Source of the DNA: Amia ocellicauda
Lineage: Eukaryota; Chordata; Actinopteri; Amiiformes; Amiidae
Length of the DNA: 64,000 nucleotides
Assembly (NCBI RefSeq): GCF_036373705.1
Contig: NC_089856.1
Span: forward strand, 8,488,501 to 8,552,500
Direction of reading: 5' to 3'
Shown here: in pieces, positions 61,645-64,000 of the stretch
Layout of the letters: every line of letters starts with the position of its first letter
Position numbering within the stretch: the stretch's first letter is position 1
The notes under the pieces: generated by a model
Told to the model about the DNA's origin: nothing
The model's input: only the letters and a program-made list of their open reading frames with translations
The model's database searches: none
Translations under genes and position numbers: made by a program

Positions 61645-64000
61645 GTGTGTATTTTATAATACCCACTTCTGTCAGACTTTAACTGTGTTTTAATGCACAA
61701 GCTGTCCTGTCATAATCGGAATAACAGATGTACTGTTACTTTGCCAAAATTAACAATATCAAGTTAGAGTTAGCATCTTTATGTTGAAAACTGAAAATAA
61801 AATTCTGTTCAGTCTCAAAGTGTCTGTGAAATTCTGGGGCTGTATGATTCGCTTACTTCATGCATTATAAGACACGACAAGTTATTTAAGATTCAGACTT
61901 TGATAGTTACAATTTATACCACAGTAACTGCTCGCACTATCTATATGGGTCTGAATCTGAGATGGGATTTATATAGACATATATGTTACCACTACACTAA
62001 TACACTAAAAGAGCCTGCTTACTGCTTAAGAGCCTAACTCTGCTTTCGATATTGGACAAGGAAACCACGATGGGCTCAGGAAAGTGGAAAATAGAAAATA
62101 TTCAATATTCAATGAATGCTGATAGATATGCACATCAACAGGATAGATAATGAGTAACTATGCTGCCCCTTTGTCATGCCTAGTTGGTACATTTCCACCT
62201 CTCAACTTCTGCAACCTTGTGGACGACTCTTAGAAACAGGAAGGTTTCTTATCAATTGACCAATGTTTGCCTCATCACCTGAGAATGTCACGTCAAGGCA
62301 AGGAACATTCCATGTTTTGGGAGCAAATTTGAAATATAAACAAACAAACAAATAAATAAAATGTGTTTGTGAGTCAATGCTAGAACCCCGACAGTCTGCA
62401 GTGACTGTCAGGGCTGGAGTGTAAGGATTGTAGCAAAGAATTCGGAAAGAGACAGCTGCTTAACATTCCCCGGTTGCTGAGTGTGACTCATGTCCTAGCG
62501 TTGGATCCAGGGAGAGAGCATACATGCCAGGCAGTCAGGGTGGCTGTCACACCCTCCTCACTCCAGCTACAGACCAGAGCCACTCACACCCGATAATATT
62601 AAAGAAAACGCCATTCAACGTGATTATTTACTTAGACCCAAGTTCCAGTACCCTGCCTACTGCCAATCTGAATACCTGACTAGTTTGTATAATGAGAGAG
62701 GAATGTATTTAATTCTGATACCACTCATATATATTCAGGAGACCATTTTAAAATGAAGGCCTCATTCACATAATCATTAACAGTAGTCAACACTGAATTC
62801 CAGTTCCATTGCACTGACTAATTTAATACAGAAATCCATGTCTGCAATGATGTGTATGTCAGAGTGGGTTACTGTGACTGAACTGCAGGGTGGGAAACAG
62901 GCCGGGAGAAGGCCAAACCACAAGCAGCTGGGAGACTGGGAGGGACTGTGACAGCTGCAGGGAGGGAAATGGGGTGGGGATATAGGGGTATAGGGGCTGG
63001 GGGGGGGTTATAGGCTCAGCCTCTCTGGAGAGTTGTCCTGGCCTGACACTCAGTCTTCTGAGAATTCACAATAGGCTCTCGCTTTGGGAATCAAGACTGG
63101 AGCTTTAATTCACTCATTATCTATCATGTATTTCAGCATGGGAAAACAACAAGCTAGTGAGTCCCACAGTCCCTTAATTGTTTATGCAGGAAGTATAGAT
63201 GCTCACAATAATGATGATTTCAGGGAGATAGAGATTGTATTACTGGTGCCATGAACTACATGTCCACCTTTACATAAGTTTACACTGTTACTTAAAAAAA
63301 AAAATGAGCCAATCATTTTTTGTGTTTTTCCTCCCCCCCTAAATTTGGAATCACTAATGGTGCTACTGCATCACAACTCTTTGCTATGAATCCCACTGCC
63401 TTCATGTGGTGAGGTTGAGTAAGTAGGCCAATTGGAGGAGAGCTGTGTCCCAAGTGGCACTGAGCCAATTGTATGCCACCAATAAGCTCTCCCAGTCACA
63501 CTCAGCTAATGGCAAACCTCTGCTCATAGTGCTCAGTCTGTGCTTTTACTTACTGAGCCACTTGGGAGGCCCTACCCTGGTACTCTTAACATGTTCTTAC
63601 TATGGTTGTATCATAGTTTTACAGTGGTTCCCTATGGTTTTTACATGCCTTCACTGTCCTTTACTGCAGTCTCGGTTTGTGTTGAATGTCAGTTGACTGT
63701 ATTATAAAAAAGTCACTCATGGGGTCCAATTGTGTGTGTCAGAATCAGACCTGCCTACAATCCAGACTGGCTATCAATTTGAATGTGATATTCATGGATA
63801 CAATGAAAGAAGCATTAACAACACATGTGAAAAGTTAGGAATCACAGCTCCATTCTTAACAGTATTTGAATGACGGATACAACAAGCCTTTTTAATTTTA
63901 ATTTTGTGACTGGCAAAAGTGGGTCAAAGATTTGATTAAATCCAGGTCCTTGTCACTGAAACCCTTATGTATGACACTTGAAATAAGAATTGTGGCTAAA
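61269..64000. other. Intergenic, no gene seen
   Basis: Contains a (GT)n run at about 61611-61650 and G-rich patches near 62890-63010. Small frames lack domains. Nothing indicates the next gene. Confidence 0.45.

Overview
The window is nuclear DNA from a vertebrate, most likely a ray-finned fish. It is AT-rich, has spliced genes with GT-AG introns, and is full of fish-type repeats: several Tc1/mariner elements, an L2-type LINE and a tRNA-derived SINE sharing its tail, hAT derivatives, and long (ATT)n, (TA)n and (GTAT)n arrays. The SINE/L2 tail type suggests an early-branching ray-finned fish, but the species cannot be fixed from sequence alone.

Four protein genes are supported, all on the minus strand. 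The first is exon 1 of peripherin (prph, 3771-4288), a type III neuronal intermediate filament; its later exons are not found in the 3.7 kb before it. Then come three complete alpha-tubulin genes of the tuba1 group: 29809-34773 (tuba1c-like, 449 aa), 39586-43180 (tuba1b-like, 451 aa) and 50314-53972 (tuba1a-like, 451 aa). Each has the vertebrate four-exon plan: a first exon coding only for the initiator Met, then residues 2-75, 76-125 and 126-end. The block matches the PRPH-TUBA1C-TUBA1A/B neighbourhood known from human chromosome 12, with every gene in one orientation.

The three tubulins encode nearly identical proteins. Introns 2 and 3 are also nearly identical between copies, while intron 1, the promoters and the 3' UTRs are unrelated. 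That pattern fits gene conversion limited to the exon 2 to stop-codon segment. Each copy has its own TATA/CCAAT-type promoter, so the likely division of labour is in expression rather than protein chemistry.

The rest is non-coding or transposon-derived. From 6 to 23 kb lies a repeat-rich stretch: a Tc1 relic with a second, internally deleted Tc1 beside it, a hAT derivative with a perfect 8-bp target duplication, a 3.2 kb L2 LINE, an internally deleted L2 copy, another LINE fragment, a SINE and another deleted Tc1. Further elements are a Tc1 copy with a single in-frame stop (46.2-47.0 kb), a longer hAT relative (56.1-57.5 kb), and an unusual palindromic Tc1 (59.8-61.2 kb) whose 5' end has been replaced by an inverted copy of its own 3' end, leaving one long open transposase frame. 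I saw no bacterial-type system, CRISPR array, or rRNA or tRNA gene. The most unusual items are the palindromic transposon and the bounded homogenisation of the tubulin genes.
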